Shown here: one piece after another, positions 33,890-45,812 of the stretch
How positions within the stretch are numbered: the first letter of the stretch is position 1
Layout of the letters: the number at the start of each line of letters is the position of its first letter
NCBI RefSeq assembly: GCF_008638345.1
Contig: NZ_VTVA01000004.1
Coordinates: forward strand, 124,001 to 188,000
DNA: 64,000 nt
Direction: 5' to 3'
DNA from: Pseudomonas saliphila
GTDB taxonomy: Bacteria; Pseudomonadota; Gammaproteobacteria; Pseudomonadales; Pseudomonadaceae
Translations under genes and position numbers: made by a program
Notes under the pieces: generated by a model
Told to the model about the DNA's origin: nothing
What the model saw: only the letters and a program-made list of their open reading frames with translations
Database searches by the model: none

Positions 33890-35329
33890 ATGTTAAGCCC
33901 CTTTACCGCCCTTGCGTGGCTGATTCTGTTCTCAGCGCTGTTCGCCATACCCGGCCTGATTTATGCCCGCCGCAGACAGGACAAGCTGGACGATTTTCTG
34001 GTCGCCCGCAACAGCCAGAGTAGCTCTGCCACCCTGCTGACGCTGCTAGCCACCACCATGGGCACCTGGATTCTGTTTGGCCCGGCACAGGCCGCTACCT
34101 GGGGCGGTATTGGCGCTGTGACCGGCTACGCTCTGGGCGCATTAGCGCCCAGGCTGATCATGATTCCCCTGGGCCAGCGCATTCGCTCGCTGATGCCGGA
34201 AGGCCACACCCTGACCGAGTTTGTGCTCGGCCGCTATGGCCGGGTGATGTACGCGTTTGTACTTGTGATCATGCTTTTTTATCTTTTCATCAGCCTCACC
34301 GCTGGCCTGACCGCAATCGCCATGATGGTCTCACTGCTGGCGCCGGTTCCGCTGTGGCTGACGGCCAGCATAGTGATGGGCTCCACCCTGCTGTACACCT
34401 TGTACGGCGGTCTGCGCGTCACCATTTTTACCGACCGGGTGCAGATGCTGGTAATCCTGCCCTTTCTGGCGTTGCTGATCGGTTTCGGTTGGCAAGCCGC
34501 TGGCGGTCTTGCCCCAGCATTGCAGGGTCTGCAGGAAAACGCGCCGCACCTGCTGAACCCGCTGGACATCAACGGCCTGAAATCCGGTCTGACATTCTTT
34601 ATCGCAGTGGTACTGACCGGGCTGTTTTATCAGGGCACCTGGCAGCGTATTTTCGCTGCCCGCGATAACAAGGTTATCCGCAACGGTTTTATCATCAGCG
34701 GCCTGCTGAGCTTTCCCATCATTTTTATCATGGGTCTGTTTGGCCTGGCGTTTGTTGGGCTTGGCTTGCCCGGCGACGGATCGGTCGCACTGTTCAGCGT
34801 ACTGCTGGCCGAGGTGCCGGTATGGTTTGCCATCGGCCTGCTGCCGTTCGGCCTGGCGCTGATTATGAGTAGCGCCGATTCAACCATCAGCGGGCTATCC
34901 AGCATCATGGTGGTGGATTTGCGCAGATTGCTGCCGAGGCTCAGCAACCACAGCCTTCTTTCGCTATCGCGCTGGCTGATTGTGCTGCTGTCGGTACCGG
35001 TGCTAGTGGCGGCGTCTCAGGGCTACAGCGTGCTCTACCTGTTTCTGCTGGCCGACCTGCTGTGCTGCGCGGCGGCTTTCCCCGTCTTTTTCGGCTTTTA
35101 CAACGCCCGCTACCAAAGCTACAACGCCGCACTCAGCACCTTCGCTGGCCTGGTGACCGGGCTGATGGTATTCCCGGCACCGGGCGCGCCCCTGACCTAT
35201 CTCCTGGAATCTTTCCTGCTGGCCTCGCTGGTGCCTGTCGCGGTGTCGCTATTATTGCTGCTGCTACCGAAAGGAAAGCTCTTTGACTTTTCCATACTGG
35301 CGCACCGGGTGCGAAAACTGGAGGGGTAA
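33890..35329 (+). CDS. Sodium:solute symporter (SSS family), TPP-regulated; candidate thiamine or precursor transporter
   Basis: A 479-residue SSS-family permease with about thirteen membrane helices. The N-terminal segment DDFLVARNSQSSSATLLTLL and ATTMGTWILFGP resemble helix 1 and the sodium site of the family. ATG 33890 is chosen because AAGGAAG lies upstream; the frame extends to 33848. SSS proteins behind TPP riboswitches have been predicted to carry thiamine or its precursors (ThiV group); that assignment is comparative and not proved for this protein. The divergent SDR-monooxygenase pair under a second TPP element suggests uptake followed by salvage. Confidence 0.82.
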   Translation: MLSPFTALAWLILFSALFAIPGLIYARRRQDKLDDFLVARNSQSSSATLLTLLATTMGTWILFGPAQAATWGGIGAVTGYALGALAPRLIMIPLGQRIRSLMPEGHTLTEFVLGRYGRVMYAFVLVIMLFYLFISLTAGLTAIAMMVSLLAPVPLWLTASIVMGSTLLYTLYGGLRVTIFTDRVQMLVILPFLALLIGFGWQAAGGLAPALQGLQENAPHLLNPLDINGLKSGLTFFIAVVLTGLFYQGTWQRIFAARDNKVIRNGFIISGLLSFPIIFIMGLFGLAFVGLGLPGDGSVALFSVLLAEVPVWFAIGLLPFGLALIMSSADSTISGLSSIMVVDLRRLLPRLSNHSLLSLSRWLIVLLSVPVLVAASQGYSVLYLFLLADLLCCAAAFPVFFGFYNARYQSYNAALSTFAGLVTGLMVFPAPGAPLTYLLESFLLASLVPVAVSLLLLLLPKGKLFDFSILAHRVRKLEG

Positions 35330-35670
35330 CTCTGGAACAGGTAGCACTGGTCGAGCCAGGGGCCGCGCTGGCCGTCGTCGATCAGCTTCTGCAGTTGCAC
35401 GCTACAGCTGTAACCCCCCAGTATTTGAGGCGGCCACTGCTCATCCATACGCATTCCAAAACGGCTGCGCCAAGCAGTCTGATAAAAATATATTCCCGGC
35501 AAGCGAACCAATCGACTTTCTCCAGGTCTGTAAGGCGGGTATTTATGGGAATATCATTTCGCCAGCACTGTCATGGATGCAGTCTTCCCGTGGCGCCTCT
35601 GCCTGAAGCTCCCGCGTCATCCCCAGTTTGACTATTTCAGTTCAGTGAACGCTCACAAGGACGGAGTGTT
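35330..35670. other. Gap of about 340 bases with possible coding remnant
   Basis: No intact gene is seen between the symporter and the flippase. On the minus strand at about 35340-35470 a frame reads FGMRMDEQWPPQILGGYSC and LIDDGQRGPWLDQCYLF, which look like real protein rather than chance translation. The frame then runs into the symporter 3' end. I do not recognise it; it may be a fragment of a lost gene. Confidence 0.35.
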
Positions 35671-36938
35671 ATGAAGAAGCTTAATGCGGAATTGGGCAAG
35701 ATGAGTCTTGTGCTCGTCCCCATGGTGCTGCAACCCTTTCTTAATTTCTGCTTTCTGCTGCTGGTAGCCCGACAGCTTCCGATGGAGAAGTACGGGGGCC
35801 TGGCCCTTAGCCTCGTGCTCCTGTCGCTGATCGTTGGATTCGCCGACCTGGGCCTACGCGACTATCTACTGAGCAAGAGCGCAGCGCGCCGTGGGCTGGC
35901 CAAGGGCGAAAATCTGCTGTTTCCGTCCACCCTGGGCTTCATCTGCCTGGCTTCGCTCAGTCTTGGCTACACCCAGTATCTCGGCGATGTCGACATCGCC
36001 TTGCCACTCCTGGCCTTTGCCCTGCCGGAGGCCTTTGCCCTGGGCGTATGCAGCGTTGCCTGTTCTTTCATTATCAGATGGGCGACCGCCTGGTGCGGTT
36101 CTCGAGCCTCGACTCGCTGCACAAATCTGCTCCTTTCGCGGTCAAGCTCGGCATCTTCTGGCTGACGCAGGATCTCGTACTGGCGGTCGCCTGCGGCGCG
36201 GCGCTGGCGTTTTTGAGCTATTCAGTCTGGTTCTATCTCGCCTGCGTTCGCTCTGGCAGGTTTTTCAGCTCAGAGGTGCGGTTAGTGCGCTCGCTGATCC
36301 AGATGTTGCGCTTGTGGCGAGCCTGGCTACCCTTCACTCTGTCGTTTTTCGCGTTCTTTCTTTACTTCGGTTCCGACCGCATTCTTATCGAGGCGCTGCT
36401 CGGCGCGGAGCCGCTCGCCGTCTATACCGCTGCCTATTCGTTCATCGCTCTGGGTCAAATCCTGGTGACGGCGTTCTGGTCGCTCTACATGCCGAAAATT
36501 TCCCGGGGTGATCAGGTGTTCAGCCAGCGCCGGTTTCTGTTGCTGGCGGCCGGCCTCTCCCTGAGCATGGTCGCGGCTTATCAAGTCTTCGCCTGGTACT
36601 TCTTCAAACTCTTCTACCCACCCGGCTACGCCGACGGCGCCCTGATCGTCGCGGTGATGTCGTGCTTTTTCATCTTCCGGCTGGTGAACGTGGTATTCGA
36701 GATGCACTGGGTCGCGAAGGAACGATACAACCGCTTCGTGCTCATGCGACTGACCTGCGGGGCAGTCAGCGTCGCGCTCAACGCAGTGCTCATTCCGATC
36801 TACGGCCTGCTGACCCCGGCGGTGGTGGTCATCCTCTGCGAGGCCCTGCTCGGCCTGTTCATCCTGACATCCGAGCTGCGCTGGCGACGCGCCGGGCCGG
36901 TTCCAGAAGCTCCCGACCTGATCGACCCGGTGCTGTGA
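35671..36938 (+). pseudogene. Polysaccharide flippase (Wzx/MATE-like), frameshifted
   Basis: Two overlapping frames together make one oligosaccharide flippase of about 420 residues. The first (35671-36165) gives the N-terminal helices: LVPMVLQPFLNFCFLLLVAR, ADLGLRDYLLSKSA. The second (open from 36048 to 36938) continues with GDRLVRFSSLDSLHK, IEALLGAEPLAVYTAAYSF and LNAVLIPIYGLLTPA. The reading must slip back one base near 36055-36075, consistent with a one-base deletion or a sequencing error. The family moves lipid-linked oligosaccharides across the inner membrane. No other polysaccharide gene is nearby, so this looks like a stranded, decaying gene. Confidence 0.75.
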
Positions 36939-37152
36939 GCAGCGCTACCAGGGCAGTTGCTCGCCATTACTGTCAGAACCAGCGAGAGCTCGCAGCATCC
37001 AGATCACGGTCGCAGGCGGTGGCGGCGCGCTGATGGTTGCTGACGACCACAGCCCAGCCCCGTAGCTGAGCCGGTCATCTGAACTAACATGGGTTGACCA
37101 AACATCAGCGAACAATCGCTGGCCATCCGAAGCAACGCACAGAGGAATGATC

Positions 37153-37916
37153 ATGGGCACATTGAGCGGAAAGGTAATTGCGATAACCGGTGGGGCCGGC
37201 GGCATTGGCGAGGCGACGGCGCGCATGGCGTATGCTCAGGGCGCCAGTGTGCTGATAACCGATATGGATGCGGACGTTGTGGACGCGGTTGCCCGCTCCC
37301 TGGTGACAGAGCAGTCGGTCTATCGGTGGACGTGAGCCAACGCGCTGACAATCAACGCATGGTTGCGGCTGCATTGGAGCACTTCGGCAGGCTGGACTGC
37401 GTATTTTTGAATGCAGGTATAGAGGGTGACGTGGGACCGTTTGAAACCCGTTCTGACGCCAGCTGGGAGAAAGTCTTTGCGGTCAACGTTCATGGGGTCC
37501 GCCTGGGTGTGGAGGCGGCTATTCCGGCGCTGCGCTCAGCGGGTGGCGGCAGTATCGTCATCACCTCCAGCGTCGCCGGTTTGCGCGGCTCCCCTGGCTT
37601 GTCGCCCTATGTCAGCAGCAAACATGCCGTGGTCGGCATGATGCGCTGCCTGGCGGTCGAATTGGGGCCGGAGTGCATCCGGGTAAACACGCTTAACCCG
37701 GGGCCAGTCGACAACCGGATGATGCGATCAATTGAACAACAAGCTAATCCAGAGCACGCCGAAGACGTGCACAAGGCGTTTGCTGCCCGCGTCCCGCTGG
37801 GGCGTTACGTCACCAACGAGGAATGTGCGGCCACCGCAGTGTTCCTGTTTTCCGATGCGGCGTCTGGCTGCAACGGCAATACTTACCTGGTTGACGGGGG
37901 TTTTTGTTCGCAGTGA
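37153..37916 (+). pseudogene. SDR family oxidoreductase, frameshifted
   Basis: An SDR broken near 37300-37315. The first part, from ATG 37153 behind AGAGGA, gives TGGAGGIGEATA. The second frame picks up with AVGLSVDVSQRADNQ, LNAG in place of NNAG, SSVAGLRGSPGLSPYVSSKH with Ser, Tyr and Lys intact, and a normal C-terminus [10 protein letters not shown]. The shift needs a one-base slip, as in the flippase upstream. All active-site residues remain, so the break is recent or is a sequence error. If restored, the protein would have about 254 residues. Confidence 0.75.
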
Positions 37917-37959
37917 GCTTGCACTCAGATGTGGCGGGAGGACTAAGCGCCCTCCAAAA

Positions 37960-37995
37960 ACAGAAAGGCCGATCATCTCTGATCGGCCTTTCTGT
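37960..37995 (-). terminator. Intrinsic terminator downstream of tRNA-Pro
   Basis: A 16-bp stem, ACAGAAAGGCCGATCA / TGATCGGCCTTTCTGT, with a four-base loop is followed on the minus strand by TTTTTGG. It ends the tRNA-Pro transcript. Confidence 0.88.
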
Positions 37996-38002
37996 TCAAT
38001 AT

Positions 38003-38080
<78 letters not shown>

Positions 38081-38173
38081 CGATGCTTCGACGTTGTCTG
38101 TCAAAGCGGGTCGAATCATACAATAACTATCTGAAATGAGAAAGGATTTTTTCTCTTCAGGTAGTTATTTGGC

Positions 38174-38533
38174 TCACGAGGTTTTGAGCACCTGCAGCAC
38201 TTCTTCCAGCTCCGAAATCGTCTGGCGGATCAGTTGCTTGTAATGGGTAACATCTTCCTTGGCTTCGTCACCGGACAGCCGCTGACGAGCGCCGCCGATG
38301 GTGAATCCCTGATCATACAGCAGGGCGCGAATCTGCCTGATCAGCAGCACGTCCTGCCGCTGATAATAGCGCCGGTTACCCCGGCGCTTGACCGGAGATA
38401 GCTGTGGAAATTCCTGTTCCCAATACCGCAGCACGTGCGGTTTGACTTCGCAAAGCTCGCTCACTTCACCAATAGTGAAGTAGCGTTTACCAGGTATGAC
38501 TGGCAGTTCCTGGTTATTGCTGGGTTCCAGCAT
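38174..38533 (-). CDS. MerR-family transcriptional regulator
   Basis: A 119-residue MerR-type protein. The winged helix [20 protein letters not shown] begins near residue 19, the wing [12 protein letters not shown] follows, and a C-terminal coiled coil ([12 protein letters not shown]) would make the dimer. It lacks a metal-binding Cys set. It overlaps the ihfA 3' end by 20 bases, the same arrangement as downstream of ihfA in other pseudomonads (PA2737-like). Its targets are unknown to me. Confidence 0.9.
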   Translation of the reverse strand: MLEPSNNQELPVIPGKRYFTIGEVSELCEVKPHVLRYWEQEFPQLSPVKRRGNRRYYQRQDVLLIRQIRALLYDQGFTIGGARQRLSGDEAKEDVTHYKQLIRQTISELEEVLQVLKTS

Positions 38534-38816
38534 AAGCTTCTACTCGGGCCTTGAGTTTTTGCCCCGGGCGAAAAGTCACCACACGACGGGCAGTTATAGG
38601 AATCTCTTCACCTGTTTTCGGGTTTCGGCCTGGCCTCTGACGCTTGTCCCGCAGATCGAAGTTGCCGAAACCGGACAATTTGACCTGCTCGTTGCTTTCC
38701 AAAGCGTTGCGTATCTCTTCGAAAAACAACTCCACGAGTTCCTTGGCTTCACGCTTGTTGAAGCCAAGCTCATCATGGAGACGTTCTGCCATCTCTGCTT
38801 TTGTCAGAGCCGTCAT
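38514..38816 (-). CDS. ihfA: Integration host factor, alpha subunit
   Basis: A 100-residue HU/IHF-family DNA-bending protein. [15 protein letters not shown] starts the helical dimer body, [21 protein letters not shown] is the beta-arm region with the intercalating Pro, and [14 protein letters not shown] completes the fold. It pairs with IhfB to bend DNA at promoters and recombination sites. AAGGAAATAGCCT precedes the ATG. It lies 4 bases after pheT, as in most gammaproteobacteria. Confidence 0.97.
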   Translation of the reverse strand: MTALTKAEMAERLHDELGFNKREAKELVELFFEEIRNALESNEQVKLSGFGNFDLRDKRQRPGRNPKTGEEIPITARRVVTFRPGQKLKARVEAYAGTQQ

Positions 38817-38819
38817 AGG

Positions 38820-41201
38820 CTATTTCCTTAGTGTGGCATTGAATCCTTGCTCCAGGGACTCGAGCACTTCGTCCATGACAGCGTTCACCTCATCATCAGT
38901 AAGAGTGCGCGATGAATGCTGTAACGTCAAGCCAATGGCCAGGCTTTTGCTATGAGGATCAATGCCCTTACCTTCGTAAACGTCAAACAGCCTGAGGTTG
39001 GTGAGGTGCTCGCCCGCGACCTCGCGAATTTTCTCAAGCAGATCGTCAGCCGCTACGGCCTTGTCTACCAGCAAAGCGATGTCCCGGCGTACCTCTGGGA
39101 AGCGCGAGAGCTCGGCAAATTTGGGCAGGCGGCCCTCGCTGATGCCGGCGAGCACCAGCTCAAATACGAAGACCGGCGCGTGCAGATCCAGCTTATCGAC
39201 CAGCAAAGGATGCAAGGCACCCAGCCAACCGACCGTCTGGCCATTACGGGTAATCTTTGCCGTCTGACCCGGGTGCAATGCCGGATGCTCGGCTGACTCG
39301 AAACGATAGGCCGAACCGCAGCCGCCCTGCCCCAGAACCGCTTCGACATCGCCTTTTACGTCGTGAAAATCGAGTTTGTCATTGCCGTTGGCCCAGCCTT
39401 CTGGCTGCCGAGCGCCGCAGGCGATACCGGCAAGCACTGGCTGCTGCAACAGCGAACCATCGATTTGTGGCACGAAACGCTGACCGCTTTCAAACAAACG
39501 CACCCGCGACTGCTGGCGATTGAGGTTGTATTCCAGGGCTTTGCAAAGCCCCGGCCACAGCGATGTACGCATGACCGCCATGTCGGCGGAAATCGGGTTG
39601 GCCAGCGCTAGGGGTTCAATCTCGGGGTCGAACAGCTTGTTCAAACCCGGCTCGATGAAGCTGTAAGTAATGGCCTCATGATATCCACGTGCAACCAGAA
39701 GACGACGCAATGCTGGCAGCTCGCCTTTGGATTCCGACTTGGCAGCCAGGTTCAGCGAGGCGGTCGGCGCGGTCGCAGGCAACCGGTCATAGCCATACAG
39801 ACGGGCCAGCTCTTCGATCAGATCAACCTCAATCGAAATATCGAAGCGAAAGCTGGGCACGTCTACCTGCCACTCGCCTGCTCCACTGGCTTTGACGTCA
39901 AGACCGAGACCACCGAGGTAGGACTCGACATCCCCTGCAGGCAATTCCATACCCAGCATCTGGGTGATGCGTTCATTGCGCAGCGTGACCTGGCTGAGCT
40001 TGGGCAATGCATCTTCATCTACGGCTTCAACAACCGGGCCCGGCTCACCGCCAACGATCTCGAGGATCAACGCAGTGGCGCGCTCGATGGCTTCGCGCTG
40101 CAAACGCCAGTCAACACCGCGCTCGAAGCGGTGCGAGGAATCGGTATGCAGACCATAGCCGCGTGCTTTGCCGGCGATAGCGATGGTGTCGAAGAACGCG
40201 CTTTCGAGGAACAGATCAGTGGTTGTCTCACTAACGCCGCTGTGCTCCCCGCCCATGATGCCGGCCATGGCCAACGGGCGCTCGTGGTCAGCGATGACCA
40301 GCGTATCGGCGCGCAGAGCAACCTCCTGGCCGTCGAGCAATACCAGTTTCTCGCCTTCGTCGGCCATGCGAACCCGGATACCGCCGCGAATTTCTGCGAG
40401 GTCGAAGGCGTGCAGGGGCTGGCCCAGCTCGAGCATGACGTAGTTGGTGATGTCGACCACTGCATCGATGCTGCGGATGTCGCTGCGACGTAGACGCTCG
40501 ACCATCCATAACGGGCTCGGGCGCGACAGATCGACATTGCGCACAACGCGACCCAGGTAGCGCGGGCAAGCCTGGCTTGCGAGCAGCTCTACGGGGCGCG
40601 TTTCGTCATTTACCGGCGCAATGGTTTCGATCTGCGGGCGGGTTACCTGCTCGCCATAGTTGGCGGCAACTTCACGGGCCAGGCCTGCAATAGACAGGCA
40701 ATCACCGCGGTTTGGTGTCAGGTCGACTTCAATGATTGCGTCATTCAGCCCCAGATACTCGCGCACGTCCTGGCCGACCGTTGCGTCAGCGGGCAGCTCG
40801 TACAAACCATCGTGGTCATCAGATAGCTGCAGTTCAGCCGCGGAACAGAGCATGCCGTGGGATTCGACACCACGCAGTTTGGCTTTCTTGATCTTGAAGT
40901 CAGCACCGAGCTGAGCACCGACCATGGCAAACGGTATCTTGATGCCGGGGCGCGCGTTGGGCGCTCCGCACACCACTTGAAACTGCTCGCTGCCGCTGCT
41001 GACGCTGCATACGCGCAGTTTATCGGCGTCGGGATGCTGTTCGGCGCTGATAATCTCGCCTACTACTACGCCACTGAACTCACCGGCGGCCGGGGTAACG
41101 CTGTCGACTTCGAGCCCGGTCATGGACAGACGGGCAACCAGTTCGTCGCGGGTTACCTGCGGATTAACCCAGGTACGCAACCACTGTTCACTGAATTTCA
41201 T
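38820..41201 (-). CDS. pheT: Phenylalanyl-tRNA synthetase, beta subunit
   Basis: A 793-residue PheT of normal length. The N-terminal EMAP-like tRNA-binding domain (about 40-150, VVVGEIISAEQHPDADKLRV), the B3/B4 editing region, the B5 domain and a C-terminal anticodon-binding domain (FAELSRFPEVRRDIALLVDK, ending near 793) are all recognisable. With PheS it forms the heterotetramer that charges tRNA-Phe in the cytoplasm. It follows pheS by 38 bases and precedes ihfA by 4. Confidence 0.98.
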   Translation of the reverse strand: MKFSEQWLRTWVNPQVTRDELVARLSMTGLEVDSVTPAAGEFSGVVVGEIISAEQHPDADKLRVCSVSSGSEQFQVVCGAPNARPGIKIPFAMVGAQLGADFKIKKAKLRGVESHGMLCSAAELQLSDDHDGLYELPADATVGQDVREYLGLNDAIIEVDLTPNRGDCLSIAGLAREVAANYGEQVTRPQIETIAPVNDETRPVELLASQACPRYLGRVVRNVDLSRPSPLWMVERLRRSDIRSIDAVVDITNYVMLELGQPLHAFDLAEIRGGIRVRMADEGEKLVLLDGQEVALRADTLVIADHERPLAMAGIMGGEHSGVSETTTDLFLESAFFDTIAIAGKARGYGLHTDSSHRFERGVDWRLQREAIERATALILEIVGGEPGPVVEAVDEDALPKLSQVTLRNERITQMLGMELPAGDVESYLGGLGLDVKASGAGEWQVDVPSFRFDISIEVDLIEELARLYGYDRLPATAPTASLNLAAKSESKGELPALRRLLVARGYHEAITYSFIEPGLNKLFDPEIEPLALANPISADMAVMRTSLWPGLCKALEYNLNRQQSRVRLFESGQRFVPQIDGSLLQQPVLAGIACGARQPEGWANGNDKLDFHDVKGDVEAVLGQGGCGSAYRFESAEHPALHPGQTAKITRNGQTVGWLGALHPLLVDKLDLHAPVFVFELVLAGISEGRLPKFAELSRFPEVRRDIALLVDKAVAADDLLEKIREVAGEHLTNLRLFDVYEGKGIDPHSKSLAIGLTLQHSSRTLTDDEVNAVMDEVLESLEQGFNATLRK

Positions 41202-41239
41202 TATCTATTCCTGCTGTCAAAGAGTTTGGGTGGCGGCTA

Positions 41240-42705
<1,466 letters not shown>

Positions 42706-42728
42706 TCTTTATTTCCTCAACCTAGACT

Positions 42729-42929
42729 TTAACGGAGGCGCAACATGCGCTCTACTTTTTGCACATCAGCAGGGTGCAACTCGGAAGTACCCCGAAGTTG
42801 ACGCTTACGCTTAGTGCTCATCTTGGTCAGGATGTGGCTCTTGAAAGCATGCTTGTGCTTGAGACCGTTACCGGTCGCCTTGAAGCGCTTCGCAGCGCCA
42901 CTTTTGGTCTTCATCTTTACTTTTGCCAT
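42729..42929 (-). CDS. rpmI: 50S ribosomal protein L35
   Basis: A 66-residue L35. [20 protein letters not shown] and KRKRQLRG are the family signatures. It binds 23S rRNA in the large subunit. GGAGTATCTGAAC precedes the ATG at 42929. It lies between infC and rplT in the standard infC-rpmI-rplT order, 63 bases after infC. Confidence 0.98.
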   Translation of the reverse strand: MAKVKMKTKSGAAKRFKATGNGLKHKHAFKSHILTKMSTKRKRQLRGTSELHPADVQKVERMLRLR

Positions 42930-42992
42930 GTTCAGATACTCCGCGTTATAGCGTTAATAAGATAATCGCAAGGCCTGGCGTTGCCCTGGAGA

Positions 42993-43538
42993 TTACTTTT
43001 TCTTCTTGGGAGCGATGACCATCATCAGCTGACGACCTTCCATTTTCGGATACTGTTCGACGGTACCGTATTCAAGCAGGTCTTGTTCGACCCGTTTCAA
43101 CAGTTCCATCCCCAGCTCCTGATGGGCCATTTCGCGGCCACGGAATCGCAATGAAACCTTGGCTTTATCCCCTTCACTAAGGAAACGTATCAAGTTTTTC
43201 AACTTAACCTTGTAGTCTCCATCTTCCGTCCCTGGACGAAACTTGATTTCCTTGATTTGAATCTGCTTCTGATTCTTCCGTGCAACAGCCTGCTGCTTCT
43301 TCTTTTCGAAGACGTGCTTGCCGTAATCCATGAGTCGGCAAACCGGCGGCTCTGCATCGGGGGAGATTTCAACCAGGTCGAGCTTGACCTCCTCTGCGGC
43401 GGCCATGGCTTCCTGAATGGACACGATACCGATTTGTTCACCTTCGGCGCCAATCAGGCGCACTTCACGCGCCGTGATATTCTCGTTGATTGGCGGGCGT
43501 TGTGCGGCTCTTTTGTCTTGCCTCATCTCGCGTTTAAT
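42993..43538 (-). CDS. infC: Translation initiation factor IF-3
   Basis: An IF-3 of 181 residues with the N-domain ([20 protein letters not shown]), a basic linker, and the C-domain ([32 protein letters not shown]) ending in a Lys-rich tail. The start is taken as ATT 43538: it lies 8 bases after GGAG and reads IKREMRQDK, as in other pseudomonads. An ATG occurs at 43526 but lacks a ribosome site. The ATT start is the basis of IF-3 autoregulation in Escherichia coli. The gene overlaps the end of thrS by 16 bases. Confidence 0.93.
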   Translation of the reverse strand: MKREMRQDKRAAQRPPINENITAREVRLIGAEGEQIGIVSIQEAMAAAEEVKLDLVEISPDAEPPVCRLMDYGKHVFEKKKQQAVARKNQKQIQIKEIKFRPGTEDGDYKVKLKNLIRFLSEGDKAKVSLRFRGREMAHQELGMELLKRVEQDLLEYGTVEQYPKMEGRQLMMVIAPKKKK

Positions 43539-45466
43539 CTTTGTAACTCCGAATTCGGGCGGCCTCGCTGTGCGACGGCACGGGACAGGAACTCGGAGAA
43601 CTCGGCAACAGTCATGGAACCCAGATCTATACCCTCCCGCGTGCGCACGGCCACAGTGTGCGATTCGACTTCCCTATCCCCTACAACCAGGAGGTAAGGT
43701 GTCTTGTGCAAAGTATGCTCCCGGATTTTAAAGCCGATCTTCTCGTTTCTCAAGTCCGAGACTGCCCGATATCCCAATTCATTCAGCTTTTTCTCCACTT
43801 CGGAGCAAAATTCCGCCTGATTATCGGTAATATTCAACACCGCAGCCTGAGTCGGGGCCAGCCATGCAGGAAAATCACCGGCGTAATGTTCGATGAGAAT
43901 ACCGATGAATCGCTCGAACGAACCAAGAATCGCCCGATGCAGCATCACTGGCGTCTTGCGCGAGCCATCTTCGGCGACATACTGCGCACCCAGGCGCCCC
44001 GGCAGCATGAAATCAAGCTGCAAGGTTCCGCACTGCCAGACCCGACCGATGCAATCGCGTAGCGAGAACTCGATCTTCGGCCCGTAGAAAGCGCCTTCGC
44101 CCGGCTGCAATTCCCAATCCAGACCCGCCTCGTTCAGCGCATCTTCCAGACCTTTTTCGGCCTGCTCCCAGAGTGCATCATCACCGACACGGCTTTCCGG
44201 ACGAGTGGACAGCTTCAGCTCGACATCATCGAAGCCGAAATCACGATATACCTGCAATGTCAGCGCGATAAAGTCGGCCGCTTCAGCCTTGACCTGCTCA
44301 TCCGTGCAGAAGATATGCGCGTCATCCTGAGTGAAGCCCCGCACACGCATCAAGCCGTGCAGCGAACCCGACGGCTCGTTGCGGTGGCAGGAGCCGAACT
44401 CGGCCAGACGCAAAGGCAGTTCGCGGTAGCTCTTCAAGCCTTGATTGAACACCTGGATGTGACACGGGCAGTTCATCGGCTTGATCGCGTAATCGCGGCT
44501 TTCAGACTCGGTGGTAAACATCGCCGCCGAGTAATGCTCCCAGTGCCCTGAGCGCTCCCACAGCACGCGGTCAACCACCTGCGGCGTGCGGATCTCTTTA
44601 TAGTCGGCGCCACGCTGGATCTGCCGCATATATTGCTCAAGCACCTGATAGATGGTCCAGCCATCGGGATGCCAGAAGACCATGCCCGGTGCTTCCTCCT
44701 GGGTATGGAACAATCCAAGTCGCTTGCCGATCTTGCGATGGTCGCGCTTTTCGGCTTCCTCCATCCGCAGGATATAGGCAGCCAGCTGCTTCTTGTCAGC
44801 CCAGGCGGTGCCGTAAATGCGCTGCAACTGTTCGTTCTCGGCATCGCCGCGCCAGTAGGCACCGGAGATCCGGGTCAGCTTGAAGGCCTTGAGGAAACGG
44901 GTGTTCGGCACGTGCGGACCGCGGCACATGTCGACATATTCTTCGTGGTAGTACAGGCCCATCGCCTGCTCGTCCGGCATATCCTCGACCAGACGCAGCT
45001 TGTATTCCTCTCCGCGAGCTTCAAATACTTCAATAACCTGATCGCGGGGTGTGATCTTCTTGATCACGTCGTAATCGGTATTGATCAGCTCGCGCATCCG
45101 CGCTTCGATCGCCGCCATGTCTTCGGGCGTGAAAGACCGCTCGTAGGCAATGTCATAATAGAAGCCTTCGTCGATGACTGGCCCAATAACCATCTTGGCG
45201 GTGGGATACAGCTGCTTCACTGCATGGCCGACCAGGTGCGCGCAGGAGTGGCGGATGATCTCCAGCCCCTCTTCGTTCTTCGGCGTGATGATTTCCAGCG
45301 ATGCGTCCTGCTCGATCACGTCGCAGGCATCGACCAGACGTCCGCCGACCTTGCCCGCCAGCGTGGCTTTGGCAAGACCTGAACCAATGGATTGAGCGAC
45401 TTCAGCGACCGAAACCGGGTGATCAAAACTGCGTTGACTGCCGTCGGGAAGAGTAATAACGGGCAT
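43523..45466 (-). CDS. thrS: Threonyl-tRNA synthetase
   Basis: A 647-residue class II synthetase with the TGS domain ([14 protein letters not shown]), the SAD editing domain with [14 protein letters not shown] and its zinc/editing His-x3-His, the catalytic core (motif 2 [15 protein letters not shown]), and a C-terminal anticodon-binding domain. ATG 45466 behind GAAGGA gives the family's N-terminus; an open frame to 45568 adds unrelated residues. It heads the thrS-infC-rpmI-rplT-pheST-ihfA cluster. No T-box is seen in its leader. Confidence 0.98.
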   Translation of the reverse strand: MPVITLPDGSQRSFDHPVSVAEVAQSIGSGLAKATLAGKVGGRLVDACDVIEQDASLEIITPKNEEGLEIIRHSCAHLVGHAVKQLYPTAKMVIGPVIDEGFYYDIAYERSFTPEDMAAIEARMRELINTDYDVIKKITPRDQVIEVFEARGEEYKLRLVEDMPDEQAMGLYYHEEYVDMCRGPHVPNTRFLKAFKLTRISGAYWRGDAENEQLQRIYGTAWADKKQLAAYILRMEEAEKRDHRKIGKRLGLFHTQEEAPGMVFWHPDGWTIYQVLEQYMRQIQRGADYKEIRTPQVVDRVLWERSGHWEHYSAAMFTTESESRDYAIKPMNCPCHIQVFNQGLKSYRELPLRLAEFGSCHRNEPSGSLHGLMRVRGFTQDDAHIFCTDEQVKAEAADFIALTLQVYRDFGFDDVELKLSTRPESRVGDDALWEQAEKGLEDALNEAGLDWELQPGEGAFYGPKIEFSLRDCIGRVWQCGTLQLDFMLPGRLGAQYVAEDGSRKTPVMLHRAILGSFERFIGILIEHYAGDFPAWLAPTQAAVLNITDNQAEFCSEVEKKLNELGYRAVSDLRNEKIGFKIREHTLHKTPYLLVVGDREVESHTVAVRTREGIDLGSMTVAEFSEFLSRAVAQRGRPNSELQRLNAR

Positions 45467-45664
45467 ATGCCATTCCTTCTCAGTGGTGGCCCCTACGCAA
45501 GGCCACATGATGATAATCGCCATTCGGCTTCGCCTGATGCAGTTCCTCCGGCTAACGATCGCCGGCAACCTTTAAGTCGCTGCATAGGCGCGCCGAGCGA
45601 CGCAATAGAGATTCCGTCAATACTTATATATCGCAACCATTTGATTTTAAAGGGAATCAAGAGA

Positions 45665-45775
45665 ATGCGAAGTACCGGAAAGGCAGTACTCTATCACAAT
45701 AGAATCAATAACTTAATCGCTGCGTTGGGGTGCTGGCTGGCCGCATGGAGTCTGCTTTTTTATGTAGCGCTTTAA
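45665..45775 (+). CDS. Possible 36-aa small membrane protein
   Basis: A 36-codon frame from ATG 45665, with AAAGGG about 12 bases upstream, divergent from thrS. The product is basic at the start (MRSTGKAVLYHNR) and then forms one hydrophobic helix, NLIAALGCWLAAWSLLFYVAL. It could be a single-pass membrane peptide. I do not recognise it, and chance cannot be excluded. Conservation among relatives would decide. Confidence 0.35.
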   Translation: MRSTGKAVLYHNRINNLIAALGCWLAAWSLLFYVAL

Positions 45776-45812
45776 CTGTGGCATTGAGACATTGAAACCC
45801 GAATCTCCCTCA

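Noticed and set aside
37281..37335. A short independent 61-codon protein ending at 37335
   Set aside because: It has the SDR cofactor motif but no catalytic half; the next frame supplies exactly the missing part, so it is one frameshifted SDR.
45467..45664. T-box or leader-peptide attenuator before thrS
   Set aside because: No T-box sequence, no Thr-rich leader frame and no terminator were seen in the thrS leader.
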